Source: an uncultured Lachnospiraceae bacterium
GTDB lineage: Bacteria > Bacillota > Clostridia > Lachnospirales > Lachnospiraceae
Direction: 5' to 3'
Assembly: GCA_947575805.1 (NCBI GenBank)
Contig: CANPOY010000012.1
Span: forward strand, 1 to 61,646
DNA: 61,646 nt
The position numbers were made by a program, and so were the translations under genes. The notes beneath the pieces were generated by a model. That model saw only the letters and a program-made list of their open reading frames with translations, searched no databases and was not told the DNA's origin. Shown here piece by piece: positions 18,063 through 25,877 of the stretch. How positions within the stretch are numbered: the first letter of the stretch is position 1; every line of letters begins with the position of its first letter.

Positions 18063-18424
18063 CAGCCCACAACCTTCTTCACAGCCTCAAGGACACGTTC
18101 TGCCTGGAAAGGCTTTACGATAAAGTCCTTAGCGCCTGCCTGAATGGACTCGATAACCATCGCCTGCTGGCCCATTGCGGAACACATGATCACCTTAGCG
18201 CCTGCGTCCAGCTTCTTGATTTCCTTCAGTGCAGCAATACCGTCCATCTCAGGCATGGTAATGTCCATCAGCACAAGATCAGGGGTGACTTCCTTGAATT
18301 TCTCCACCGCCTTCATGCCGTTTTCGGCCTCTCCTGCAACATTGTAGCCGTTCTTGCTGAGAATATCCTTTATCATCATTCTCATGAACGCCGCATCATC
18401 ACATACCAAAATATTCTTTGCCAT
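18062..18424 (-). CDS. cheY: Chemotaxis response regulator CheY
   Basis: A 120-residue stand-alone receiver: acid pair Asp9/Asp10 (LVCDDAAFMRMMIKD), phospho-acceptor Asp54 (LVLMDITMPEMDG), a Ser at the switch position (VIMCSAMGQQ) and the conserved Lys (DFIVKPFQAE). Phosphorylated by CheA, it binds the N-terminal peptides of FliM and FliY. It sits between fliY and fliO, as in B. subtilis. Confidence 0.96.
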   Translation of the reverse strand: MAKNILVCDDAAFMRMMIKDILSKNGYNVAGEAENGMKAVEKFKEVTPDLVLMDITMPEMDGIAALKEIKKLDAGAKVIMCSAMGQQAMVIESIQAGAKDFIVKPFQAERVLEAVKKVVG

Positions 18425-18439
18425 TAAAACATCCTCCTA

Positions 18440-19774
18440 CTATTTAATAATCTCTGTGACTCTGACGCTAAAGCTTTCTTCTATTACAACGACTTCGCCT
18501 CTGGCAACGAACTTTCCGTTTACCAATACATCTATAGGTTCTCCGGCAATCCGATCCAGTTCAATGATCGTACCAGGTGCAAAATTAAGAATTTCGGAAA
18601 TCGACTTGGACGTTCTTCCAAGCTCCACAGTAACCTCCAGCGGCACGTCCATGATCAGCCCGATATTTTCCTGACCCTGGATCGGTCTCCCGTCGCTGCC
18701 AAAGCTCTGAAACTGTGCCGGCTGGACATTGACGTTCTGCATCGTGCTCGGAGCTGCCATCCCCATCATCTGGGGTGCCATTCCCATGGGCGCCATCTGC
18801 ATCCCCTGAGGATACATTCCCATGGACGCCATCCCCATAGGTGCCATTCCCTGCATGGCCATAGCATTCATATCCATCTGGGGTGCCATTCCCATCTGAG
18901 GATTCATTCCCATTTGAGGGTTCATTCCCATCTGAGAACCCATACTCATATCTGCCTGAGGACTCTGTGCAACCGTTGACTGAGGACTGGCTGCCGGTGT
19001 CGGCTCCGGCTGAGCAGCCGGCGCACTGTCGTCCTGATTGCCCATGAAGGTAGATACAATCCCGCGGGCGAATCCTACGGGATACAGCTGCATTATCGTA
19101 CTGTCCACCAGCTCGTCAATCTGCATTCTGAACGCAATCTTAATAAATGTGCCTCCCAGAAACGGTGATATTTCCTCGCCGTTCTTAACCTGGGTCAAAT
19201 CCAACAGAGATGCCTCCGGGGGACTGATGTCTATCGTCTTCTTCAGCATAGTAGAAAGAGAGGTTGCGGCAGAACCCATCATCTGGTTCATAGCTTCTGA
19301 TATTGCACTCAGATGCAGCTCTCCCAACTCCCCGTCGGTATTGGTACCGTCTCCGCCCATCATTAAATCCGTAATGACCTTTACATCATGTTCCTTGAGC
19401 ACCAGGATATTGGTTCCGTCCAGCCCCACAGTATATTTAATCTGAATAAATACACAGGGCTTCTCGTAATCACCCAGCAGTGTACTCCAGGTAGCGGAAC
19501 TCACGACGGGAGTTGTAATATTTACCTTCCGGTTCACCAGAGAATACAGCGTCGTTGCAGACGATCCCATACTGATATTGGCGACCTCGCCGATGGCGTC
19601 CTTCTCCATATCTGTCAGGACTTCTTCCGGCAGTTCCTCCCCTGCACCTGCCTCGCTGCTGGGGATCTCTGTCACCTCTTCATTGCTCCCTATGCCCTCC
19701 GGTGCCTCTTCCCCGGACAGATCCATGCCGTTTAAGAGAGCTTCTATTTCATCCTGCGACAGCATTCCATCCAT
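18440..19774 (-). CDS. fliY: C-ring protein / CheY-P phosphatase FliY (FliN family)
   Basis: A 444-residue protein with three parts. First, an N-terminal peptide LSQDEIEALLNGM like the FliM CheY-binding motif. Second, a CheC-like phosphatase domain with both active-site helices (AIGEVANISMGSSATTLY and ISEAMNQMMGSAATSLST). Third, after a Met/Gln/Pro-rich linker of about 90 residues, a C-terminal FliN domain (LEVTVELGRTSKSISEILNF ... VLVNGKFVARGEVVVIEE). It builds the lower C-ring and dephosphorylates CheY-P. The linker, with repeated QMGMNPQMGM-type units, is unusual and is discussed in the findings. Confidence 0.95.
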   Translation of the reverse strand: MDGMLSQDEIEALLNGMDLSGEEAPEGIGSNEEVTEIPSSEAGAGEELPEEVLTDMEKDAIGEVANISMGSSATTLYSLVNRKVNITTPVVSSATWSTLLGDYEKPCVFIQIKYTVGLDGTNILVLKEHDVKVITDLMMGGDGTNTDGELGELHLSAISEAMNQMMGSAATSLSTMLKKTIDISPPEASLLDLTQVKNGEEISPFLGGTFIKIAFRMQIDELVDSTIMQLYPVGFARGIVSTFMGNQDDSAPAAQPEPTPAASPQSTVAQSPQADMSMGSQMGMNPQMGMNPQMGMAPQMDMNAMAMQGMAPMGMASMGMYPQGMQMAPMGMAPQMMGMAAPSTMQNVNVQPAQFQSFGSDGRPIQGQENIGLIMDVPLEVTVELGRTSKSISEILNFAPGTIIELDRIAGEPIDVLVNGKFVARGEVVVIEESFSVRVTEIIK

Positions 19775-19777
19775 TGT

Positions 19778-20758
19778 CTACTCCTCCTCTTTGATGACTG
19801 ACGTAATCCTGACTGCGTAGGAATCTTTTTCAGTGCCAGGCAACGCGGTAAACTTTTTGATATTACCTACATATATGTTCATATCCTCATCCACCCTGGA
19901 GTCAAGGCGGATACAGTCTCCCACCTGCAGGCCCATAAAATCACTGACAGATACAACAGTCTTGCCGAGTACTGCTCTGATGGGAATATCCACCTTGCGT
20001 ATCAGCGCTTCAATGTATTCCTCATAATTTTCATCATGATTCTCCTGCATGGTAGAAAACCAATACTTGGTATTCAGCTTATCCATGACATCTTCCAATG
20101 TAAAGAAAGGAAGACAGATATTCATAAAACCTTCCACGTCCCCGATCTTCATGGTCAGCGTTATAATTGCTATCATATCATTGGGAGCAATCACCTGCGC
20201 AAACTGTGGATTCGTCTCCAGTCTCTGAAGAACCGGGTTCACATCGATTACATTTTTCCACGGATCCCTTAAGAGCTGTGTAAACATGATCAATATTTTC
20301 TGTATGATCGTCAGCTCAATCTCCGAAAAATCTCTGCTTTTTTCCAGCGGAATTCCGCTCCCGCCCAACATACGATCCAGCATGGCATAGCCCAGATTCG
20401 TGGCCAGATCCACTATGATCTGTCCGTTCAGCGGCGCAAAATTGATAATACCTAAAATAACAGGGTTTGAAAGTGCATTTGTAAACTCGTTAAAAGTCAC
20501 CGTCTCCGAACTTGACACGGAAACCTGTACGTTTTTCCTCAGGTACACCGGAAGATTCGTGGAAATCAGCCGGCTGTAATGTTCAAATATAATCTCCAAA
20601 GTCCTCAGATGCTCCTTGGAGAACTTCGTCGGGCGCCTGAAGTCATAATCCTTTACCTGTTTTTCTTCGCTCTCCTGCATCTGGTCAACATCGAGTTCAC
20701 CCGCAGACAGAGCCGCCAGCAGATTATCTATTTCGTTTTGGGACAGTACCTCGCCCAC
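19778..20758 (-). CDS. fliM: Flagellar motor switch protein FliM
   Basis: A 326-residue protein. The N-terminal CheY-P-binding peptide (LSQNEIDNLLAAL) is followed by the CheC-like middle domain (VDLATNLGYAMLDRMLGG) and a C-terminal FliN-like domain (IRAVLGKTVVSVSDFMGLQV). It forms the middle of the C-ring and receives the CheY-P signal that changes rotation. It ends 3 bp before fliY starts. Confidence 0.96.
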   Translation of the reverse strand: MGEVLSQNEIDNLLAALSAGELDVDQMQESEEKQVKDYDFRRPTKFSKEHLRTLEIIFEHYSRLISTNLPVYLRKNVQVSVSSSETVTFNEFTNALSNPVILGIINFAPLNGQIIVDLATNLGYAMLDRMLGGSGIPLEKSRDFSEIELTIIQKILIMFTQLLRDPWKNVIDVNPVLQRLETNPQFAQVIAPNDMIAIITLTMKIGDVEGFMNICLPFFTLEDVMDKLNTKYWFSTMQENHDENYEEYIEALIRKVDIPIRAVLGKTVVSVSDFMGLQVGDCIRLDSRVDEDMNIYVGNIKKFTALPGTEKDSYAVRITSVIKEEE

Positions 20759-20800
20759 GCATGTTCACCTCCTGTCGATGCCTTAAATCTCCGTCGAAGA

Positions 20801-21346
20801 TCACCCGAATTTTATCCCGTTAAGACCGATCTTAAAGATAAAGTTGGAGTCGAACAGCTTTTGTATCTCCTCAAGGATCTCGTCGCGGATACTTTCAAGA
20901 TCCTCCTGACATTCTTCCAGGGTATGCTCGCGAACCACATCGGTGATCACATCCTGGATCATAGTGGCTCTGGTTGCCATCTTCTCCGCTCCGCCGTAAG
21001 TCTTGTAGTCCTCATGCTTCATATTCTGATAAATTGAAGGCGTAAACATGATATACGGCTGTTTTGAGCTGACCTCTGTGGTTCCGTCCTCGTTGACTAT
21101 GGTAGAACGCTTTAACGGAATCATCAGTTCCGTCATGTCATAGGTCTCCGTCTCGGACAAAGGTACATCCGCCAGAGGAATCCCTCCCGGATTATACAGC
21201 TCCAGATTCAAAACCGTGGCAATACTGGTGACCAGCTCCGCCGTTTTCTTGTTGGTCCCGGTCACGCTGATCATCATGACCGCGGTCAGCGCAATATTCA
21301 CAATCAGCAGTACAAGGATAAGGATACTAAGCAAATTCTTCTTCAT
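20801..21346 (-). CDS. fliL: Flagellar basal body-associated protein FliL
   Basis: A 181-residue protein with one N-terminal membrane helix (KNLLSILILVLLIVNIALTA) and an extracytoplasmic stomatin-like FliL domain ending KLFDSNFIFKIGLNGIKFG. The domain carries an inserted acidic and Ser/Thr-rich stretch near residues 75-95. FliL rings surround the stator and help it under load. It lies between motB and fliM. Confidence 0.85.
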   Translation of the reverse strand: MKKNLLSILILVLLIVNIALTAVMMISVTGTNKKTAELVTSIATVLNLELYNPGGIPLADVPLSETETYDMTELMIPLKRSTIVNEDGTTEVSSKQPYIMFTPSIYQNMKHEDYKTYGGAEKMATRATMIQDVITDVVREHTLEECQEDLESIRDEILEEIQKLFDSNFIFKIGLNGIKFG

Positions 21347-21408
21347 AATGTTTACGTCCCTCTGTCTGTTTTCATTCTTTTAAAATCTTGTCTGAAATAT
21401 TCTTCCCG

Positions 21409-22242
21409 TTAATTCTGAGACGGGCTGTATATTCTGATTTCCACCCTACGGTTCAGGCTTCTGCCCTCCGGTGTGGAGTTATCCGCCACAGGCTCTCTCT
21501 CACCCATACCGGAATGCTTGATATTAGCAGGATCAAGCAGTGCATTCTCCTGCAGGTAATAGAACACGGCCAATGCCCTGGCATTGCTAAGTTCCTCGTT
21601 GTCGGCATATTTTGCTCCCGACTGCGGAACATTGTCCGTATGTCCCATGATCTCTATGGTTCCAGTGCTGTATCTCTCCAGAACCACACTGACTTTTGCC
21701 AGCACTTCCGCCGCTCCCTCCTTCAGCTGTGCGCTTCCGGAATCAAATAGCAGCGCTCCGTTCATGGACAACTGCACAAATTGCGCAGTAAAACTGACGT
21801 CTACCTCGTCTCCTATGCGGTTTTCCTGAAGAATTTCTTCGATCGCCTCCGAGTATTCCTCGTTCTCCTGAAGCTTCTCCTGCTCAAGAAATTGCTCCAG
21901 CGACTCCTGTGCTTCCGGAGACAGCTCAAATTCCTGGAAATCCTCGCCGTCCGTTTCGCTGTCAGCCGTCTTTCCCGTGCTGTTGATGTACTCATCCAGC
22001 TCGTTCAACTGGCTGACGCCGTTGCTGATCAGAATTCCGTCTCCGATAGCCGTGGCACCGCCGTTAAAAATACTGATCGTATTATTCATGGCATCCACAA
22101 ACTCGGCCAGCTTTGCTTCCTCCGGAGTGGACATGGCAAACAACATGACAAAAAAGCAAAGCAGCAGATTCATCAGGTCACTGAAGGTAGCCATCCACGC
22201 CGGTGCACCTGGCGGCGGGGCGTCCTCTTTGTGCTTTGCCAT
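21409..22242 (-). CDS. motB: Motor stator protein MotB
   Basis: A 277-residue protein. It has one membrane helix carrying the essential ion-binding Asp22 (WMATFSDLMNLLLCFFVML), then a plug and an acidic linker, and a C-terminal OmpA-like peptidoglycan-binding domain (IEIMGHTDNVPQSG, LSNARALAVFYYL, RSLNRRVEIRIY). The linker (about residues 85-135) is unusually acidic and Gln-rich. It overlaps motA by 1 nt. Whether the coupling ion is a proton or sodium cannot be told from this reading. Confidence 0.95.
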   Translation of the reverse strand: MAKHKEDAPPPGAPAWMATFSDLMNLLLCFFVMLFAMSTPEEAKLAEFVDAMNNTISIFNGGATAIGDGILISNGVSQLNELDEYINSTGKTADSETDGEDFQEFELSPEAQESLEQFLEQEKLQENEEYSEAIEEILQENRIGDEVDVSFTAQFVQLSMNGALLFDSGSAQLKEGAAEVLAKVSVVLERYSTGTIEIMGHTDNVPQSGAKYADNEELSNARALAVFYYLQENALLDPANIKHSGMGEREPVADNSTPEGRSLNRRVEIRIYSPSQN

Positions 22243-23051
22243 TACTCCTCACCTCCCGCGGATTCCTCACTGCTGGTCCTGTCCGCAGGGGCCAGGAACG
22301 ATTTCAGCTTTTCCTCTATGACTCTGGGGTTCTCTCCTGCCTGAATGGACAAAAGACCCTCGATCATAACTTCCTTCAACATCATCTCGCTGGCATTGTC
22401 TGCACTCAGCTTATTGGAAATGGGGATACAGAGCCAGTTTGCCAGCAGGGAACCATACAGGGTGGTAATCAGAGCCACCGCCATGGAAGGTCCCAGGGCG
22501 TCCATATCCGACATGTTATAAAGCATATTTACCAGACCTACCAGAGTACCGATCATACCCCAGGCAGGACCCATGGAACCCAGTTTATCCCAAAAACCTA
22601 TTTTAATCTTATGTCTTCCTTCAATACTCACCAGCTCCGTCTCCATAATCGCCCGTACCAGATCCGGATCCGTACCGTCCACAATCAACAGAATTCCCTT
22701 CTTCAGGAAGGGCTCATCCATATCCGACGCCGCCTCCTCCAGAGAAAGCAGGCCTTCCTTTCTTGCCACGTTGGATAAGTCAATGATCTTCTGTATCATC
22801 TCCCCGGTATTGATGGCCTGCGCCTTAAAAATCAAAGTAAAGCTCTTCAGGCCGCCGACAAAGTCGGCCAGGCTGTGAGACAAAAGTGTAGCTGAAAAGG
22901 CACCGCCGAAAGTAATAATCGCCGAGGGAAAATCCAGATATTCCTTCGCCACTACCGCGAAATTGTAATCCACCGCGTCAAGGATACCGAAAACAAGCAT
23001 TGCCAAGCAAAGAATCAGTCCCAATAAAGATGCTATGTCCATACCGATCAC
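22242..23051 (-). CDS. motA: Motor stator protein MotA
   Basis: A 269-residue protein with four membrane helices. Helices 3 and 4 (MGPAWGMIGTLVGLVNMLYN and SMAVALITTLYGSLLANWL) carry the family signature, and a cytoplasmic loop between helices 2 and 3 contacts FliG. It pairs with motB downstream with a 1-nt overlap. In B. subtilis motAB is a separate operon; here it is inserted after flbD in the fla/che operon. Confidence 0.95.
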   Translation of the reverse strand: MIGMDIASLLGLILCLAMLVFGILDAVDYNFAVVAKEYLDFPSAIITFGGAFSATLLSHSLADFVGGLKSFTLIFKAQAINTGEMIQKIIDLSNVARKEGLLSLEEAASDMDEPFLKKGILLIVDGTDPDLVRAIMETELVSIEGRHKIKIGFWDKLGSMGPAWGMIGTLVGLVNMLYNMSDMDALGPSMAVALITTLYGSLLANWLCIPISNKLSADNASEMMLKEVMIEGLLSIQAGENPRVIEEKLKSFLAPADRTSSEESAGGEE

Positions 23052-23074
23052 CTACCATTATGTATTTCTGCAGG

Positions 23075-23260
23075 CTATTCCGCAAAAATGTCCTTTCTGT
23101 ACAATTTTACAAGATTTTTTATCTCTTGTCTACTTTCTTTTACAATTATTTTTTTTCCTGTGGTCAAAGTAAGCACCGTATCCGGCGTTTCCTCAACAGT
23201 TTCAAGTAAATGCGGGTTTACTAGTATTTTAATCCCATTCAGCTTTGTCACCTCGATCAT
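23075..23260 (-). CDS. flbD: Small flagellar protein FlbD (SwrD family)
   Basis: A 61-residue protein, MIEVTKLNGIKILVNPHLLE through DTVLTLTTGKKIIVKESRQE, the standard FlbD/SwrD pattern and length. I start at 23260, where GAGGAG lies 9 nt upstream, and reject an upstream in-frame extension. SwrD raises stator power in B. subtilis. Being directly ahead of motAB here fits that role. Confidence 0.9.
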   Translation of the reverse strand: MIEVTKLNGIKILVNPHLLETVEETPDTVLTLTTGKKIIVKESRQEIKNLVKLYRKDIFAE

Positions 23261-23359
23261 ACACAGTCTCTCCTCAATCGTCCCTGCACAGAAAGCGGAT
23301 TCCCCGAAATACAGGATCCCCACAATCAATAACATAGGGACGGAAAGCAGTCCGCCCCT

Positions 23360-23365
23360 ATTATA
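23360..23365 (-). promoter_or_regulatory. Internal sigma-A-type promoter ahead of flbD-motAB (-10 box)
   Basis: Reading the minus strand, TGTTATAAT forms an extended -10 (TATAAT at 23365-23360) in the 135-bp gap between flgE and flbD. No good -35 is seen at 17 bp, so activity would rest on the TGn extension. It may give stator genes an extra transcript start. Confidence 0.5.
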
Positions 23366-23395
23366 ACACACTTTCTAGAATTTAGGTAGTATAAT

Positions 23396-25273
23396 TTAAC
23401 GTTTTAAATTAGTTAATTCTTCCAGAAGAGTATCCGACACCGTAATGATACGGCTGTTTGCCTGGAAACCACGCTGTGTGGTGATCATTTCCGTAAATTC
23501 CGAAGACAGGTCCACATTACTCATTTCCAGCTGGCCGGTAGACATATATCCGCCGTTGGCAGTAATGTCCTCGCCAATCCCGTCAAACTCACCGGAGTTC
23601 AAGGTTGCAGAATACAGGTTATCTCCCTTCTTCTCCAGACCGGATGCGTTTGCAAAGGCTGCCGTGGCAATCTGGCCCAGAAGCCTGGTCATACCATTGT
23701 CGTAGCTTGCGTAGATCAGTCCGGATTGATCTATGGACACGCCGATCATGTCGCCCAAAGCACGTCCGGAACCCATCCCCAGGGTCTGCTCGTCATTGCT
23801 GCCGTTGGTAGCGCTGATGGTAGAGGTTCCCTTGTTGTTCAGCATGGTAATCTCGGAAAGATCTATGACAATATTGGAGAAATTCCCCATAGGGTTATTC
23901 TCCTCGTTTGCCGCATCACCGCCTGCAGCGGGAGGCGTAAGTCCTGCGGAATTCAGGTTCAGCCTCACGTTAAAGTCCGTGGTAGAACCGTCCACTGACT
24001 CCAGCAAACCGGTCTTATGGTTAAAGACCACCGTATGGCCGTCAAATACTCTGGCATCGGAAGTAAAGGCGGAGCCGTCGTTCTTGTCACCCAGCTGATT
24101 GAGCGTACTTGCAGGCGCATTGGGAGCAGTTGCATTCGAAGGTTCCAGTTTAACGGGAGCACCCGGGTTCACCCCTCTTTGCTGCAGCAGCAGCTGCTTG
24201 ATACTCCAGCTTACCTTCGGATCCGCAGCCGTACCGTCACCAAAAGACACACACAGATTGAGGAAATCATCCGTAGAACCCTCATGGCCGTAAGCAGCCG
24301 CCAAGGCGTCCAGTTCCCGCTGCGCTCTCTCAGCTTCCGTCTCCTGAGGATTGGAACCTGCAACTATATTTGTACTTGTTATAATATTACCGTTGGCGTC
24401 AAATATCTCACTCAGCTTAATCGTCTCGCCTGCACTGGTAAGCTCGTCGTTACTGGTCCAGCTGTATCCCTTCTTTAAGCTCACCTTGGTGTTCACCTGC
24501 TGGATCGCCTGGGTAGCGCCTCCGAAAATAGCCTGCTTCACCTCCGGTGTCAGCTCCACTTCCTCGCCTGTGGAGTCCAGAATCTTATCCAGCTCCATGC
24601 TGTATTCTTCTTTGACGCCGGACTGTCTGAATTTGAACTTTGCCGTATAACTGTAGCCCAGGGAATCAAAGAATTTCAGGTTTACCACCCTGCCGTTCTC
24701 GCTGGTAACGTCCGTATCGTTCTTGTCGATGATACCGGACAGGTATGCCTGGGAGGTAGCCTCGGGAGGATAGGTCATATTAGCCGCGCTCATGATGCGC
24801 AGTGCAGACACGGTATCCTTCTTGATATTGCCGGTCTCCGGATCCACCTGCCAGCCCATGACGTTGTATCCCAAGCTGGTCATGGCAAGGTTGCCCGCCC
24901 CGTCAACATAAAAGGAGCCGTCCCTGGTGAAGAAGTTCTCCCTGCCGTTGTTTACCACAAAGAAGTTGCTGCCGTTGATCATCACGTCAAAAGGATTTCC
25001 CGTGGACTGGGTTGAGCCCTGTCCCGTAATGTTAATATTGATGGCACCGCTCTTTACGCCCAGACCAATCTGTCTGGCATTGACACCGCCCGCCCCGGTG
25101 GTGGCATTGGGACCGCTGGCTCTCTGGGTCGTCTGGCTCATCAGATCGCTGAATACGATCGAGCTTGCCTTGTATGCGGTGGTGTTTACGTTTGCAATAT
25201 TGTTACCAATAACGTCCATCTTGGTCTGGTGTGTCTTCAGTCCTGCCACGCCAGAGTAAAGTGATCTCATCAT
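23396..25273 (-). CDS. flgE: Flagellar hook protein FlgE
   Basis: A 625-residue protein. The N-terminal rod/hook signature is MMRSLYSGVAGLKTHQTKMD with GNNIANVNTTAYKAS. The C-terminus is the matching coiled-coil segment (MSNVDLSSEFTEMITTQRGF, QANSRIITVSDTLLEELTNL). The middle is enlarged relative to the roughly 400-residue enterobacterial FlgE by inserted variable domains (about residues 150-520), rich in Asn, Thr, Ala and Ser. It forms the universal joint between rod and filament. Confidence 0.95.
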   Translation of the reverse strand: MMRSLYSGVAGLKTHQTKMDVIGNNIANVNTTAYKASSIVFSDLMSQTTQRASGPNATTGAGGVNARQIGLGVKSGAININITGQGSTQSTGNPFDVMINGSNFFVVNNGRENFFTRDGSFYVDGAGNLAMTSLGYNVMGWQVDPETGNIKKDTVSALRIMSAANMTYPPEATSQAYLSGIIDKNDTDVTSENGRVVNLKFFDSLGYSYTAKFKFRQSGVKEEYSMELDKILDSTGEEVELTPEVKQAIFGGATQAIQQVNTKVSLKKGYSWTSNDELTSAGETIKLSEIFDANGNIITSTNIVAGSNPQETEAERAQRELDALAAAYGHEGSTDDFLNLCVSFGDGTAADPKVSWSIKQLLLQQRGVNPGAPVKLEPSNATAPNAPASTLNQLGDKNDGSAFTSDARVFDGHTVVFNHKTGLLESVDGSTTDFNVRLNLNSAGLTPPAAGGDAANEENNPMGNFSNIVIDLSEITMLNNKGTSTISATNGSNDEQTLGMGSGRALGDMIGVSIDQSGLIYASYDNGMTRLLGQIATAAFANASGLEKKGDNLYSATLNSGEFDGIGEDITANGGYMSTGQLEMSNVDLSSEFTEMITTQRGFQANSRIITVSDTLLEELTNLKR

Positions 25274-25304
25274 AGTGCTTGTTCCTCCTGTTGGAACGGG
25301 GCTC

Positions 25305-25329
25305 GCTTCCCTTCCGTCGTCCGGGAAGC
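25305..25329. other. Intercistronic hairpin ahead of flgE
   Basis: A perfect 7-bp inverted repeat, GCTTCCC (25305-25311) and GGGAAGC (25323-25329), separated by 11 nt, lies in the 78-bp gap between the TIGR02530-type gene and flgE, upstream of the flgE ribosome site. There is no U-run, so it is not a standard terminator. Confidence 0.55.
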
Positions 25330-25351
25330 CATAACCTCCTGTCAGGTCCGG

Positions 25352-25756
25352 TTACGCGATTACCGCCCCGTTAATATTTGTGAATATGTTTTCGTCTGTT
25401 GCCGTACTGTCCATTGCAGTGACTACCGTCTTATTGGGCACGTTCACAATGAACGCCAACTGGTCTACAATCACCAGGGAGTCCCGGATGCCCTTTTCTC
25501 CCGCCTTCTCGGCACCTGCCTTCAGCCTTTCAAGCTGCAGATTGTCAAGCTCGATGTTGCGGTCATTCAGCCGGTTGAGAGCATGCTTGGAAAACCTTAA
25601 GTCCCCGGCTTCCTCCGCTCCCCTGCTCCTCTGCCTCAGAATCTCCTGGAAGGAGAGTCCGGAAGAATTCTCCCGGTTCTCCTTTCCGGCTGCTTTTTTT
25701 CTGTATTGGTCCGTCAGCTGCTCAATGGAAAGATACCCGTTATTCTGAATATTCAT
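25352..25756 (-). CDS. TIGR02530-type flagellar operon protein
   Basis: A 134-residue protein. The C-terminal part (FSKHALNRLNDRNIELDN, SLVIVDQLAFIVNVPNKTVV) matches the small conserved protein found between flgD and flgE in clostridia and bacilli. The N-terminal third is polar (Gln/Arg/Glu-rich). AAGGAGCTT upstream of the ATG serves as ribosome site. That site is one copy of the 12-bp repeat flanking the inserted element described next. Function is unknown; placement suggests hook assembly. Confidence 0.85.
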   Translation of the reverse strand: MNIQNNGYLSIEQLTDQYRKKAAGKENRENSSGLSFQEILRQRSRGAEEAGDLRFSKHALNRLNDRNIELDNLQLERLKAGAEKAGEKGIRDSLVIVDQLAFIVNVPNKTVVTAMDSTATDENIFTNINGAVIA

Positions 25757-25761
25757 CCTTT

Positions 25762-25877
25762 AAGCTCCTTCTCTGCGTGAAACTCAGTACTTCTCCGCGA
25801 AACAGCCTCTGCTGTGAGCGTAAACTGCCGAAGGCAGTAAAAGTACTTTTCACGCTATCCCGTGCAAGCTCCTTCTC
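25762..25877. mobile_element. MITE-like structured insertion flanked by 12-bp direct repeats
   Basis: The 12-mer AAGCTCCTTCTC occurs at 25762-25773 and again at 25866-25877. Between them are 92 bp that fold as a cruciform. The outer arms are GCGTGAAACTCAGTACTT (25775-25792) and AAGTACTTTTCACGC (25841-25855). Two inner hairpins are ACAGC/GCTGT (25802-25815) and ACTGCC/GGCAGT (25824-25838). Deleting the 92 bp and one 12-mer would place the flgD stop about 10 nt from the next ribosome site, the normal spacing in this operon. That supports an insertion with target duplication. No coding capacity is seen. Confidence 0.6.

Noticed and set aside
23261..23371. Signal-peptide-like in-frame extension of flbD (MLLIVGILYFGESAFCAG)
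   Set aside because: FlbD proteins are about 60 residues and start at MIEVTKLNG, which has a good ribosome site. The extension covers the probable -10 box.
23396..25273. FlgE insertion as a mobile element
   Set aside because: The enlarged middle keeps the hook-protein style and reading frame; large variable FlgE domains are normal in Clostridia.
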